Origin: Klebsiella sp. WP3-W18-ESBL-02
GTDB lineage: Bacteria; Pseudomonadota; Gammaproteobacteria; Enterobacterales; Enterobacteriaceae
Length of the DNA: 64,000 nucleotides
Reading direction: 5' to 3'
Assembly (NCBI RefSeq): GCF_014168815.1
Contig: NZ_AP021972.1
Span: 2,542,001-2,606,000, forward strand
The notes below the pieces were generated by a model. That model saw only the letters and a program-made list of their open reading frames with translations, did no database searches and was not told where the DNA came from. A program made the translations under genes and the position numbers. Within the stretch, counting starts at the first letter, position 1. Each line of letters begins with the position of its first letter. This document shows positions 40,341 to 48,893 of this stretch, piece by piece.

Positions 40341-42323
40341 ATGTTTGTTGTTGCAAAGGAATTGGTCGGTGTACCTGGTTTACCTAAAACGGTAAAAGGA
40401 ATTCGTGAGGCATTAACGCGCTATTCCGCAGGTGCTGAAGATAAAGTGCGCAAGCGTGCAGGCGGCAAAGCATTAGAGTTTCACATCACCGTTTTGCCTC
40501 CTGAAGCACGTGCAGAGGTACTCTCCGCTAAAGGCATGGTGGAAACATCTTCTGGTGTCATCTCTCTGCCGGAACGCACTAAGGGTAATGCTGACTCTGC
40601 ACATAACTTCGAGCGCCAGCAGCTCTGGAAACACTGGGAAGGTGCGACCAACGAACAGCGCCAGCGTGCTGAGCAGCGCACCACTGCGGTCTCTCTTGTA
40701 GCGGAGCTGGTCGATTCAGGTCTGTCTTTGCGCCTGGCTCTGAGAACAGCGGCAATGAAACTGCATATGAGCAAAGGCTCTTTGCGTAACCTGTATTACC
40801 GCGTACAAAACCGCAGCCGTGACGTCTGGGCCCCCGTTCTGCTTGACCGCCGTCTGCGTGAGAAGTGCAAAACCAACCGTGAAGCGCCAATCAGCGAAGA
40901 TGCCTGGCAATTTTTCCTGGGGGATTATCTCCGCCCGGAAGAGCCCTGCTTCACGAAGTCGTATGAACTTCTCCAGATAGCGGCGCGGGAATATGGCTGG
41001 GAAATCCCTTCTGAACGCACACTGCGCCGCCGTGTGGAACGCGAAATTGATGCACGTGTCATTGTCGCTACCCGCAAAGGTGATAACGCACTGGCACGTA
41101 TGTTCCCGAGCCAGCAGCGCACCGTCGCGCAGCTGCATGCGATGGAATGGATAAACGGCGATGGTTACCAGCACAACGTATTCGTGCAGTGGTACAACGG
41201 TGAAGTGATCCGCCCAAAAACGTGGGTCTGGCAGGATGTCCATAGTCGCAAAATTATTGGCTGGCGTACTGACGTCTCTGAAAACAGCGACAGCATTCGC
41301 CTGTCACTGATGGATGCCATTTCAGAATTCGGTAAGCCTGAACATGTCACCATCGATAACACCCGCGCAGCGGCTAACAAATGGCTGTCAGGTGGTGTTC
41401 CTAACCGCTATCGCTTCAAAGTTAAGCCGGATGATCCGATGGGTATTCTGCCGATGCTCGGTATTCAGGTTCACTGGACGAGTGTTATTGGCGGTAAAGG
41501 CTGGGGGCAGGCAAAACCGATTGAACGTGCGTTTGGTATCGGCGGTCTGGGGGATTATATCGACAAACATCCTTCTCTGGCCGGGGCATATACTGGCCCG
41601 AATACCCAGAATAAACCGGACAATTACGGTGACCGGGTTGTTGATGTTGAGACATTCCTTTCCGCTGTCAACGAGGGGATCGCCATCTATAACGCGCGTG
41701 TCGGCCGTGAAACTGAGATGTGTCAGGGCGAGCTGTCATTTGACCAGGCATTTGAGCGCAGTTACAGCAATGCGGTTGTCACCCGCCTCAGTGAAGAGCA
41801 AATCCGCCAGCTGATGCTGCCAGCAGAAGCCGTAACGGTGAAAACTACCGGTGAATTCTTCCTCCAGTGCGGCGGTTCTTTGTATGGCCGTAAAAACAGT
41901 TACTGGAATCCGGTTCTGGCCAATATTCGCCAGCGCAAAATTACAGTGCGTTTCGACCCTCGCAATCTTCACAGCGAAGTGGCGTGTTACGACCTTGATG
42001 GCCGTTTCCTTTGCATGGCGGAATGCCGTTCAGCTGTTGCGTTCGGCGATACCGAAACAGGTCGTGAACATAGCCGCCAGCGTAAGCAGATGATGACCCA
42101 TACCAAACGCGCCGCCAAGGCTCAGCGCCGCATGACGGCAATAGAGGTGAACGACCTGCTGCCAAAAGTCGCGCCGCCAGAACCACCGCAGCGGCATGTT
42201 GTTGAACGTGTCTTTGCCCAGGGTAATGCACTGAAAAAAGTTCAGGAAGTCCAGGAGCATCAGCACGAGAACGATGTGATTTTCCAGACGCTGATGAAAA
42301 ATGTCAGTAAATCGAAGAAATAA
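40341..42323 (+). CDS. A: Mu-type transposase (gpA)
   Basis: A 660-residue DDE transposase like Mu A (663 aa). It opens with the Mu-type winged HTH (KELVGVPGLPKTVKGIREAL). The catalytic triad can be read as Asp274 in INGDGYQHNVF, Asp339 in VTIDNTRAAANKW and Glu395 in AKPIERAFG. A C-terminal basic region (QRRMTAIEVNDLLPKV) probably binds gpB and ClpX. It integrates and replicates the phage by transposition. Confidence 0.96.
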   Translation: MFVVAKELVGVPGLPKTVKGIREALTRYSAGAEDKVRKRAGGKALEFHITVLPPEARAEVLSAKGMVETSSGVISLPERTKGNADSAHNFERQQLWKHWEGATNEQRQRAEQRTTAVSLVAELVDSGLSLRLALRTAAMKLHMSKGSLRNLYYRVQNRSRDVWAPVLLDRRLREKCKTNREAPISEDAWQFFLGDYLRPEEPCFTKSYELLQIAAREYGWEIPSERTLRRRVEREIDARVIVATRKGDNALARMFPSQQRTVAQLHAMEWINGDGYQHNVFVQWYNGEVIRPKTWVWQDVHSRKIIGWRTDVSENSDSIRLSLMDAISEFGKPEHVTIDNTRAAANKWLSGGVPNRYRFKVKPDDPMGILPMLGIQVHWTSVIGGKGWGQAKPIERAFGIGGLGDYIDKHPSLAGAYTGPNTQNKPDNYGDRVVDVETFLSAVNEGIAIYNARVGRETEMCQGELSFDQAFERSYSNAVVTRLSEEQIRQLMLPAEAVTVKTTGEFFLQCGGSLYGRKNSYWNPVLANIRQRKITVRFDPRNLHSEVACYDLDGRFLCMAECRSAVAFGDTETGREHSRQRKQMMTHTKRAAKAQRRMTAIEVNDLLPKVAPPEPPQRHVVERVFAQGNALKKVQEVQEHQHENDVIFQTLMKNVSKSKK

Positions 42324-42350
42324 AAAAGCGACGTTTGAGCCGCCGCTTTT
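42324..42350 (+). terminator. Hairpin between transposase and gpB genes
   Basis: AAAAGCG and CGCTTTT pair in a 7-bp stem directly after the transposase stop codon; it may attenuate transcription into gpB. Confidence 0.5.
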
Positions 42351-42401
42351 GAGAAGTGTTTAAAAACGTATTAACAATGGAAAAATACAGGATTAAAAAC
42401 G

Positions 42402-43340
42402 ATGACGCAAATTAACCATGATGTAATCCGTAATACCGTAAAAGGTCTGATTGATGACAAAACAATTTCTGGTGCTGCTCTGTCGCGTGAAACAGGGGTG
42501 TCTTCGTCTGCCCTTTCTCAGTTTATTAACGGTAAATACAAGGGCGATAATGATGCCGTGGCGGCATCAATCAGCACGTGGCTTGAATCCCGTAAGACGG
42601 CCCAGAGTGCACTGCCGGAAATCCCTGACTATGTCGTGACGCCGACCTCTGAAAAAATCACTGCGGCGCTGACGTATGCGCAGCTGACTCACACCATTGC
42701 GCTGATTTATGGCCATCCTGGTGTAGGTAAAACGGAAGCGCTGAAACAATACGCTCGTACCGGTAATAACGTCTGGCGTCTTACCGCCAGTAAATCCCGC
42801 ACGAACGAGCTGGAAACCATGTACGAACTGGCGCTGGATATGGGCATTTCAGATGCGCCTTATCAGCGCGGCGCATTATCCCGCCTGCTGCGACGCCGGC
42901 TGCGTGACACTAATGCCTTAGTCATCATTGATGAAGCTGACTGGCTGAACTATGACGCCATCGAAGAGCTGCGCATCCTCCAGGAGGAATGCGGCATCGG
43001 GCTGGCGTTTATCGGTAACCATAAAGTCTATGACCGCCTGACCGGTGGTAGTCGCACCGTAGACTTTGCCCGTCTGTTCTCTCGCGTGGCAAAGAAAATT
43101 GTCATCAACAACGTGCTGGCTGCTGATGTGGATGCGTTCTGCGATGCATGGAAGGTTGACGGCCGCGATGAACGCAAACTGTTACGTGCGATTGCAAAGC
43201 GCCCTGGTGCTCTGCGCTCTCTCTCCCACATTCTGCCGCTGGCCCATATCTACGCCAGCGGTAAAAGCGAGCCGGTTAATTCTGGCCATATTCATTCAGC
43301 AATGCTTGAGCTGGGGCATGCTGAAATTGTGGAGGACTAA
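42402..43340 (+). CDS. B: Transposition target-DNA activator, AAA+ ATPase (gpB)
   Basis: A 312-residue MuB homologue: N-terminal HTH (SRETGVSSSALSQFINGKYK), Walker A IYGHPGVGKTEALK (Lys110), Walker B ALVIIDEADWL (Asp177, Glu178), sensor-like FIGNHKVYDRLTG. It coats target DNA with ATP and delivers it to the transposase, and gives target immunity. Its stop overlaps the next start (TAATG). Confidence 0.95.
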   Translation: MTQINHDVIRNTVKGLIDDKTISGAALSRETGVSSSALSQFINGKYKGDNDAVAASISTWLESRKTAQSALPEIPDYVVTPTSEKITAALTYAQLTHTIALIYGHPGVGKTEALKQYARTGNNVWRLTASKSRTNELETMYELALDMGISDAPYQRGALSRLLRRRLRDTNALVIIDEADWLNYDAIEELRILQEECGIGLAFIGNHKVYDRLTGGSRTVDFARLFSRVAKKIVINNVLAADVDAFCDAWKVDGRDERKLLRAIAKRPGALRSLSHILPLAHIYASGKSEPVNSGHIHSAMLELGHAEIVED

Positions 43341-43513
43341 TGAATAAAGAGAACATGGTCAAATGTACTCGTTGCCGGAATATTCATAAAGAAGGCGAGC
43401 GAATTGAGGTCAGGGATAAAGCATATAAGGGCATTAAGGTTTTTACCCTTGTATGCCCCCGCTGCGGTTGTAAAAACTTTTACGATTTGAGCAAAGAGGT
43501 CAGCAAACAATGA
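43340..43513 (+). CDS. Zinc-ribbon small protein (57 aa)
   Basis: A 57-codon frame too short for most gene finders: MNKENMVKCTRCRNIHK, then VFTLVCPRCGCKNFYDL. CTRC and CPRC form a four-cysteine zinc ribbon, recalling Mu Com in type but not in sequence. It overlaps gpB by one base and the next gene by four (ATGA), so it is clearly part of the coupled early operon. Function unknown; a nucleic-acid contact is likely. Confidence 0.75.
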   Translation: MNKENMVKCTRCRNIHKEGERIEVRDKAYKGIKVFTLVCPRCGCKNFYDLSKEVSKQ

Positions 43514-43749
43514 TTAGCGAACTGATTTCCTCACATGTACAGCAAGCGATGGCCACTGAGGCGATGTTGAACAAAAAAGGCTGTCTGGTTACGGAGTTTC
43601 GCCAGACCCGTTCACGTCCCGTTCTGGAGGTGTCATGCCCTCCGGTTGACCTGCTCAACAGTGCTGTGCGTATTGTTGAACGTAACAATTCAGGTTCCCG
43701 CTCCGTGTGGGTAGCCAGTTTCAATGGTTGCCGGATTATCTGGCGCTGA
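43510..43749 (+). CDS. Hypothetical early phage protein (79 aa)
   Basis: A 79-residue protein (MISELISSHVQQAMATEAML at the start) with no motif I recognise. It is coupled by an ATGA overlap to the zinc-ribbon gene. Position in the early block suggests a role in host takeover or replication. Confidence 0.65.
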   Translation: MISELISSHVQQAMATEAMLNKKGCLVTEFRQTRSRPVLEVSCPPVDLLNSAVRIVERNNSGSRSVWVASFNGCRIIWR

Positions 43750-43758
43750 GGAATCAAA

Positions 43759-44001
43759 ATGGCAAAACTTATTTTTACAGTAATTACCAAGGATGTGTTT
43801 TCCGAAGGTGGTCAGGTTAAGGAAGTAGTCGATATCAATGCAGTTATGGAAGACGTAAATCATGAATGCCCATCGGCTGCTGACCACCTGGTCAATATCA
43901 TTAATAAAATGGCACCACAAATTATTAAGGCCGCAAATTTCCATTATGTAAATGAATGGAAAGCGCGGACCGGGAATACCGAATCCAATACCACTCATTA
44001 A
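43759..44001 (+). CDS. Hypothetical early phage protein (80 aa)
   Basis: An 80-residue acidic protein (MAKLIFTVITKDVFSEGGQV). No motif recognised. GAGG lies ahead of the start, nine bases after the previous stop. Confidence 0.65.
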   Translation: MAKLIFTVITKDVFSEGGQVKEVVDINAVMEDVNHECPSAADHLVNIINKMAPQIIKAANFHYVNEWKARTGNTESNTTH

Positions 44002-44010
44002 GGCGAATAG

Positions 44011-44628
44011 ATGAATAATTCAAATACCGTACCTGTGGGTTACCGCACCAATGCTCAGGGGCATTTAATCCCTGAGTCTCAGGTCAAACCCGTGGATAAG
44101 CTGCGTGATGAAGTCGTGATGACGATCGTCGGCGCAGCACGTCAGCAGCGTCAGTTGCTGGCAGCGTTCAAACTGGAGTCTATGCAGAGAATCGCCGACT
44201 TCACAGACCTTTCGGCGTCTGAGTATGGCGTGGAGTATGGCGGCACGAAAGGCAATGTGACCCTGGTCAGTTTTGACGGCCGTTACAAGCTCATTCGCGC
44301 AGTCGGTGAGCATCGCGTATTTGATGAACGTATCCAGGCGGCTAAAGCGCTGATTGATACCTGCATCAGCGAATGGTCTGGTGGTGCGGATGAACGCATT
44401 ATGGCCCTGGTAGATCATGCCTTCCGCGTTAACAAGCAAGGTCGCATCGACATCAACCAGGTTCTGGGCCTCCGTCAGCTCGATATCAATGACCCGAAAT
44501 GGAATGAGGCGATGGACGCTGTTGCTGATGCAATTCAGGTTTCCGGCACCAGTCAGTATTTGCGTATTTATGAGCGTCAGGCGGATGGTAACTATCAGCA
44601 GATTTCGCTGGATTTAGCCAAACTTTAA
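44011..44628 (+). CDS. DUF3164-family phage protein
   Basis: A 205-residue protein of the DUF3164 family found in nearly all Mu-like phages: VPVGYRTNAQGHLIPESQVK, DASEY-type centre (EYGVEYGGTKGNVTLVSFDG), and SEWSGGADERIMALVDHAFR. Function unknown; always in the early region between B and gemA. Confidence 0.88.
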   Translation: MNNSNTVPVGYRTNAQGHLIPESQVKPVDKLRDEVVMTIVGAARQQRQLLAAFKLESMQRIADFTDLSASEYGVEYGGTKGNVTLVSFDGRYKLIRAVGEHRVFDERIQAAKALIDTCISEWSGGADERIMALVDHAFRVNKQGRIDINQVLGLRQLDINDPKWNEAMDAVADAIQVSGTSQYLRIYERQADGNYQQISLDLAKL

Positions 44629-44711
44629 ATACTTTTAAATAAAACTTCAAATTGAAAACGGCGCTTGCGTCAGGGATTCGTTCGCGCCGAATTCAGCAAA
44701 AGGAATATTTT

Positions 44712-44978
44712 ATGAGCGAACAACAATTAATTTCGATGATTATCGACCTGAAATCCTGGCATCAAAATCGCGTTGATAAATGCCAGATGGTTATTGACAA
44801 CAAAGACGCTGATATCTGTTTAGAAATGGGCGAAAGCGAGGTGCTGGAATTTGGGGCTGACACCAAAGAAGCCCGTTTCATCCGAATTGGTGTCCAACTG
44901 GCACTTCTTCAGTTCCAGCCTTTTCCGATCACCATGAAACCGGCAGATGACAACATGGAGGATGAAGACGATGAATAA
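44712..44978 (+). CDS. Hypothetical early phage protein (88 aa)
   Basis: An 88-residue acidic protein (MSEQQLISMIIDLKSWHQNR), ending in a run of Asp/Glu. The start was set at ATG 44712 with AAGGAA ahead. Its end overlaps the next gene by eight bases. No motif recognised. Confidence 0.65.
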   Translation: MSEQQLISMIIDLKSWHQNRVDKCQMVIDNKDADICLEMGESEVLEFGADTKEARFIRIGVQLALLQFQPFPITMKPADDNMEDEDDE

Positions 44979-45453
44979 ACCTCATGTTTTCGATGCAGCC
45001 CTGGCGATGTGGGGTTATGACCGTCAGGTTCTGGCAACAGCCGAAGAATGTAATGAGCTAGCCGCTGCGTGCACTCGTTTTGTTACTCATAAAGCGAACG
45101 GCAACCGTATCGCCGAAGAAGCTGCCGACGTTGAAATTATGATTGAGCAGCTTCGCCATAATGGAATGAGCGACATGATTGATCAGCATAAAACACGAAA
45201 AATGGCCCGTTTATCTCAACGCGTAGGGGCTGAGATACCTGATGCGGTATCACCAGCCAGCCCGTCAGTATCTTCCTTACTTGAAGAAGCTGCAGAGCAA
45301 CTTGAAATGGCACAGGCGCTTTATATCGACAGGCAATCCAGTAACCGTCTTGCTGCCGCCAGAACCCGCCGTTGCATCGCCGTTCTGATGCATGCGGCCC
45401 AAAGCATGATCCGCGAGCAGCAACAGGCAGAACAGCGCCAGGGAGGCAAATGA
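44971..45453 (+). CDS. MazG-like all-alpha NTP pyrophosphohydrolase
   Basis: A 160-residue protein. Residues about 15-65 carry the MazG-type metal motif: AEECNELAAACTRF (ExxE) and RIAEEAADVEIMIEQL (ExxD). Such phage enzymes hydrolyse nucleotides and may clean the pool or counter ppGpp-based host defence. The C-terminal half (LLEEAAEQLEMAQALYIDRQ) is helical. Start ATG 44971 overlaps the preceding gene. Confidence 0.7.
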   Translation: MNKPHVFDAALAMWGYDRQVLATAEECNELAAACTRFVTHKANGNRIAEEAADVEIMIEQLRHNGMSDMIDQHKTRKMARLSQRVGAEIPDAVSPASPSVSSLLEEAAEQLEMAQALYIDRQSSNRLAAARTRRCIAVLMHAAQSMIREQQQAEQRQGGK

Positions 45454-45893
45454 TGATCGACGCAATCAAAGCCGTGCTGTCCGATAAGGGCGAAATGACC
45501 TGTCTGCAACTGGTCAGTGCGACGGGAATCAGTGCCCAGTTGCTTATCAAGGCGCTACGCAAAGCGGTGGCACGTTCCGAGGTGAAAGAGCGTAACGGTT
45601 ATTACGACATTATCCGCAGCAAATCACCTGTTGCGGCTCGACGCTCATTTGGGTGGATTGAGGGTACTGAGATTCCCCGAAGTGTGATGTACCTGGCTTC
45701 CGGGCCATGGTCAGCTGAAACGGTGTTTGTTCTGGTTGAGCTGGATGACAAAAAGCAGATGCAGGGCTGGCCACAATTTGAAAGTGCGTTAATCGATATT
45801 CGAATGGGGCATTTTCAGTGCTCCAGAACCGGGCAAATTATTACCCGGCATGTCCTTAGATACCTGCCTATTGATGTGCAAGGAGTTGCCTGA
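45450..45893 (+). CDS. Hypothetical protein with winged-helix-like N-terminus (147 aa)
   Basis: Residues about 1-55 read as an HTH (DKGEMTCLQLVSATGISAQL, LIKALRKAVARSEVKERNGY); the rest is unique (FGWIEGTEIPRSVMYLASGP). It is coupled by ATGA overlap to the MazG-like gene. Function unknown. Confidence 0.65.
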   Translation: MMIDAIKAVLSDKGEMTCLQLVSATGISAQLLIKALRKAVARSEVKERNGYYDIIRSKSPVAARRSFGWIEGTEIPRSVMYLASGPWSAETVFVLVELDDKKQMQGWPQFESALIDIRMGHFQCSRTGQIITRHVLRYLPIDVQGVA

Positions 45894-46132
45894 TGGTAAT
45901 CGTCATCGTTTGTTATATCGCTGGCGGCATACTGACCTTCGTGCTCGTTGCTGCGCTGCGTGGTAGCAAAATCATGGATAAAGAGGCTGATTCAATCAGC
46001 GCTCTGGTTGCGGCTGTAGCCTGGCCATTCACTCTGATGGCACTGATTGGGTGCATCACTCTCTGGTGGCTGTTTGATGTGCTGGAGCTGTTGTTTTTCG
46101 CCACCTCAACCTATTTCAGGAGTCGCAAATGA
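45893..46132 (+). CDS. Small membrane protein (79 aa)
   Basis: Two hydrophobic helices (VIVIVCYIAGGILTFVLVAA; ALVAAVAWPFTLMALIGCIT, the second running on into a third segment). Start overlaps the preceding stop. It lies in the early block, far from the endolysin, so it is not an obvious holin, though its size would fit; a superinfection or membrane role is also possible. Confidence 0.65.
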   Translation: MVIVIVCYIAGGILTFVLVAALRGSKIMDKEADSISALVAAVAWPFTLMALIGCITLWWLFDVLELLFFATSTYFRSRK

Positions 46133-46581
46133 CAACCACTATCACAAAGGAACAATGGAACGGTATCCAGAACACGCTAGGTGATTTGTATACCAGGGTT
46201 GAATTTAAGCTGTCTTCTGGAGAAAAAATTGCAGTTTATAAGGCCATTGTCTCTGAAAATAAGCTGGCGTTAATAGTCTGGATTGATGATACCCGCAGTG
46301 AAGCATGGGGCTGGCCGTCACATAAGGATTTTCGTCCGATTACGAAGGCAGTATGGCGTCGTAAAACGTATAAGCCAGGCGCTTCCATCATCTGCCGAGC
46401 GTCAAAAACCAGAGACGGCCTGCGCTGGTTGAAACGCAAAGAAAATGCGCACCTCCATGAGGTAGTGGAATACTGGGTATGTCATTTCAGCACCGCATCA
46501 TCGTTGGTTCGTCAATTTAAGAAAATTGATGGTCTTGAGCTGGTATCACCACTGAGTGAGGTAATGGCTGATGCGAGCTAA
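46129..46581 (+). CDS. Hypothetical phage protein (150 aa)
   Basis: A 150-residue basic protein (GIQNTLGDLYTRVEFKLSSG near the start; EYWVCHFSTASSLVRQFKKI later). No domain recognised. Overlaps both neighbours (ATGA upstream, 11 bases downstream with gemA). Confidence 0.65.
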   Translation: MTTTITKEQWNGIQNTLGDLYTRVEFKLSSGEKIAVYKAIVSENKLALIVWIDDTRSEAWGWPSHKDFRPITKAVWRRKTYKPGASIICRASKTRDGLRWLKRKENAHLHEVVEYWVCHFSTASSLVRQFKKIDGLELVSPLSEVMADAS

Positions 46582-47080
46582 TACTATCAAATTGATCCAC
46601 GTCGCGCGTCGTACTCTGGGTCTTGATGATGAGACTTATCGTGTTTTTCTTAGCACTGTTGTGCCGGGTAAAAGCAGCTGCCGTGATATGAGCTCGGCGC
46701 AGCTGCAGGCCGTGCTGGATGCTCTTAAAGAGCGAGGTTTTAAGCCTGTTTCATCTAAACCAAAAGCACCATCGGGGATTGCCGGCAAAATTCGGGCGGT
46801 ATGGTTTACCATGTTCAATCAGGGTTTTGTCACCAGTAACGACACTGCAGCGATTGATGCGTATGTAAAGCGCATAACCCGGCAACAGAACGGTGGCGAA
46901 GGTGTGGCAAAGCTGAACTGGTTGCGTGATGAGAAAGCTCGAACCGTTCTCGAAAGCCTGAAACGGTGGCATATGCGGTGCATGCTGGAGCGTTTACCAG
47001 ACACCGGTATCAAACCTATTTACGACCGTGTATGTGAGCGTTATCAAATCATGTTGAACATTTGCAAGGGGGAAAAATGA
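46571..47080 (+). CDS. gemA: GemA-like regulator (Mu gp16, DUF1018)
   Basis: A 169-residue protein of the GemA family: LIHVARRTLGLDDETYRVFL, AGKIRAVWFTMFNQGFVTS, LNWLRDEKARTVLESLKRWH. In Mu, GemA alters host gene expression and DNA supercoiling. Conserved last gene of the early block before mor in most Mu-like phages. Confidence 0.88.
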   Translation: MRANTIKLIHVARRTLGLDDETYRVFLSTVVPGKSSCRDMSSAQLQAVLDALKERGFKPVSSKPKAPSGIAGKIRAVWFTMFNQGFVTSNDTAAIDAYVKRITRQQNGGEGVAKLNWLRDEKARTVLESLKRWHMRCMLERLPDTGIKPIYDRVCERYQIMLNICKGEK

Positions 47081-47391
47081 AACCAGAGTCTAGCAAAATC
47101 AGAGAGCTTTCAAACGCAGAAGTCCATGCCGCTGAGCTGATTGCAAGTGGCTGGCCAGAGGAGTTAATTCACGGTTTGTTAAAACCCTCAGCCCCTGTCT
47201 ATCGCACAACCGTTATTGCTGAACTGACTCAGGATTTTAAACTTGAAATGATGTCAAAAATGAATCTGTACCGTGTTGTTTGTAATCTGGAAACAATCAG
47301 AACACAGGCTATGGCTGCTGGTGAATATGATGCTGCTGCAATCGCAGCAGCTCGATTAGCGGATCTATTACCTTCAGTCCCCCAGCCCTAA
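47077..47391 (+). CDS. Hypothetical phage protein (104 aa)
   Basis: A 104-residue helical protein (ELSNAEVHAAELIASGWPEE). Start ATG 47077 overlaps the gemA stop by four bases. Its last 18 bases overlap the leftward DUF2513-like gene. No function recognised. Confidence 0.65.
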   Translation: MKPESSKIRELSNAEVHAAELIASGWPEELIHGLLKPSAPVYRTTVIAELTQDFKLEMMSKMNLYRVVCNLETIRTQAMAAGEYDAAAIAAARLADLLPSVPQP

Positions 47392-47796
47392 TTTTTCTTT
47401 CAGCAATTTTTCTGCAAGGGCGCTGCCGATCTTGCGCAGGAGGGCGACTGGAGCCTCCTGCGCTTCTTCTTTCAGCTTTTCAAATACGGGGCGTTGGTTT
47501 AATACTGCCGCAAAATCATGTCCCGCTTGTGTCAAACGTATTGGTTTGATTGCAAAATTCCATGAGATGCCTGTACTTTTCTGCGTCGGATGCAGGCCCA
47601 AAGATTCAAAGCCTGTCTCCAGTTTGAGACTACTGATGAACCCGTTCTCGGCCAGAAGTAGCAAATGAGCAATCAATATGTTCTGTTCCTTCTCATCGAC
47701 GTCAAACAGACCAAGTTCTTTAAGGGTGATGTAGGGTTCTGGGGATTCAATAAAACAATTTAGCAACTTCTTCATTTCATCAAGATCGAGTTTCAT
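47374..47796 (-). CDS. DUF2513-like protein, leftward cargo gene
   Basis: A 140-residue protein resembling DUF2513: LDEMKKLLNCFIESPEPYIT, LLLLAENGFISSLKLETGFE, IKPIRLTQAGHDFAAVLN. It is the only gene besides the repressor on the minus strand of the prophage and breaks the early operon, so it likely has its own promoter and is expressed in the lysogen. Function unknown; DUF2513 genes are common phage cargo. Confidence 0.72.
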   Translation of the reverse strand: MKLDLDEMKKLLNCFIESPEPYITLKELGLFDVDEKEQNILIAHLLLLAENGFISSLKLETGFESLGLHPTQKSTGISWNFAIKPIRLTQAGHDFAAVLNQRPVFEKLKEEAQEAPVALLRKIGSALAEKLLKEKLGLGD

Positions 47797-47927
47797 CCAA
47801 GTATCTCACTGTTAGAAAATTGTCCCGGCTCTTTGTGACCATGATGCCGCCACGGGGCAACGTTATCAGTAAATGCTTTTCAGACAAAACGGTGATAAAT
47901 TTTAATCATTATTTTTAAGGGGGTTAT

Positions 47928-48287
47928 ATGAAGTATTTATTGGCAGTAGCGATAATGGTGGCTAGTCTGGCTTCTCATGCTGCAGAGAAACCAATCAAGA
48001 AAGATCCTGCGTCTGGGTTCTGGACTTGTAACGGCATCAAGCTTCATATGGGCGTTGACCTGGTTTCCTGGCAGAATCTTGATGATGGTGATACCTATGT
48101 GCAGACAGAGCCGCCGTCACCAGAGAATGACAAAGAAATTTCCGTGCATGGAACTTCGTATACCTTTGCTTCAATGCGTAACCCGGCAGTCATCAAGTTT
48201 TTTATAGTCGATAAATCGGGGAAAAAATTATATCTCCATGACGATATAAAATTCTTCAAGCTTCACCCATGCAAACGTGACAGCTGA
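47928..48287 (+). CDS. Secreted/periplasmic cargo protein (119 aa)
   Basis: A clear signal peptide (MKYLLAVAIMVASLASHAAE, cleavage after SHA) and a 100-residue mature part with two cysteines (GFWTCNG and LHPCKRD) that could form a disulfide. AAGGGGG precedes the start, and a terminator follows the stop. Such a lone secreted gene between early and middle regions is typical of a moron, expressed from the prophage and changing the host surface. No homologue recognised. Confidence 0.72.
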   Translation: MKYLLAVAIMVASLASHAAEKPIKKDPASGFWTCNGIKLHMGVDLVSWQNLDDGDTYVQTEPPSPENDKEISVHGTSYTFASMRNPAVIKFFIVDKSGKKLYLHDDIKFFKLHPCKRDS

Positions 48288-48298
48288 TGTCATCAACA

Positions 48299-48323
48299 AT
48301 CCCGCCAACGTGCGGGATTTTTT
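48299..48323 (+). terminator. Rho-independent terminator after the secreted cargo gene
   Basis: ATCCCGC and GCGGGAT form a 7-bp stem with a six-base loop, followed by six T. The end of the T-run merges with TATACT (48325-48330), a good -10 box for mor. Confidence 0.9.
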
Positions 48324-48358
48324 GTATACTGACTGTGCACTTACCTTGAGGAGGGTTT

Positions 48359-48778
48359 ATGTCACAACAGTCGGAGCTTTTTGAACACGACCCGGCCATT
48401 CACCAGTTGCTTGACCATATCGACAATATCCCTGTCGGTGAGCTTGAGCACCAATGGCCACAAATGCTGGTTGCACTTGTCGATGTGATGGAGGCAGAAT
48501 TGAAGCGCCTCGGAATTGCTGAAGACAGCCGCTTGCTGGCGCGTAAACTGGCGCTGGCCATGTCCCACTATATGGGCGGACGTCAGTATTATCTGCCATC
48601 CGGGGACAAGCTTGTTACAGCGTTACGGGACGATCTTATCTTCTCCCGTTTCGATGGCCGCAACCTTGAAGACCTGCGCCGCGAGCATCGTTTATCTCAG
48701 ACGCAGATTTACGATATCATCGCCCGTCAGCGCAAGCTTCATACCCGTCGTCGCCAACCGGATTTATTCCCGCACTAA
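48359..48778 (+). CDS. mor: Mor-family transcription activator
   Basis: A 139-residue Mor/C-family activator: dimerisation part HQWPQMLVALVDVMEAELKR, then ALAMSHYMGGRQYYLPSGDK and the HTH FDGRNLEDLRREHRLSQTQI. In Mu, Mor activates the middle promoter and its paralogue C the late ones. Only this single member is seen in the window, and lysis genes follow directly, so it probably serves as the sole late activator. GAGGAGGG precedes the start. Confidence 0.9.
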   Translation: MSQQSELFEHDPAIHQLLDHIDNIPVGELEHQWPQMLVALVDVMEAELKRLGIAEDSRLLARKLALAMSHYMGGRQYYLPSGDKLVTALRDDLIFSRFDGRNLEDLRREHRLSQTQIYDIIARQRKLHTRRRQPDLFPH

Positions 48779-48820
48779 TTATCTGTAACAACCGACTGCG
48801 CTCGAGAGTGCGGGTTGTAC

Positions 48821-48839
48821 TCAGATACCGGAATCACCT
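48821..48839 (+). promoter_or_regulatory. Late promoter activator element, copy 1 (lysis operon)
   Basis: TCAGATACCGGAATCACCT is repeated exactly at 56409-56427. The core GATACCGGAATC is a dyad GAT-N-CCGG-N-ATC, fit for a dimeric activator. It ends 54 bases before the endolysin start. TTATCC at 48857-48862 could be the -10 box about 30 bp from the dyad centre. Confidence 0.7.
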
Positions 48840-48893
48840 CTCTAATCAGCTTTTTCTTATCCTCGGATGCAGATCCACTCACCGGATAAGCTG

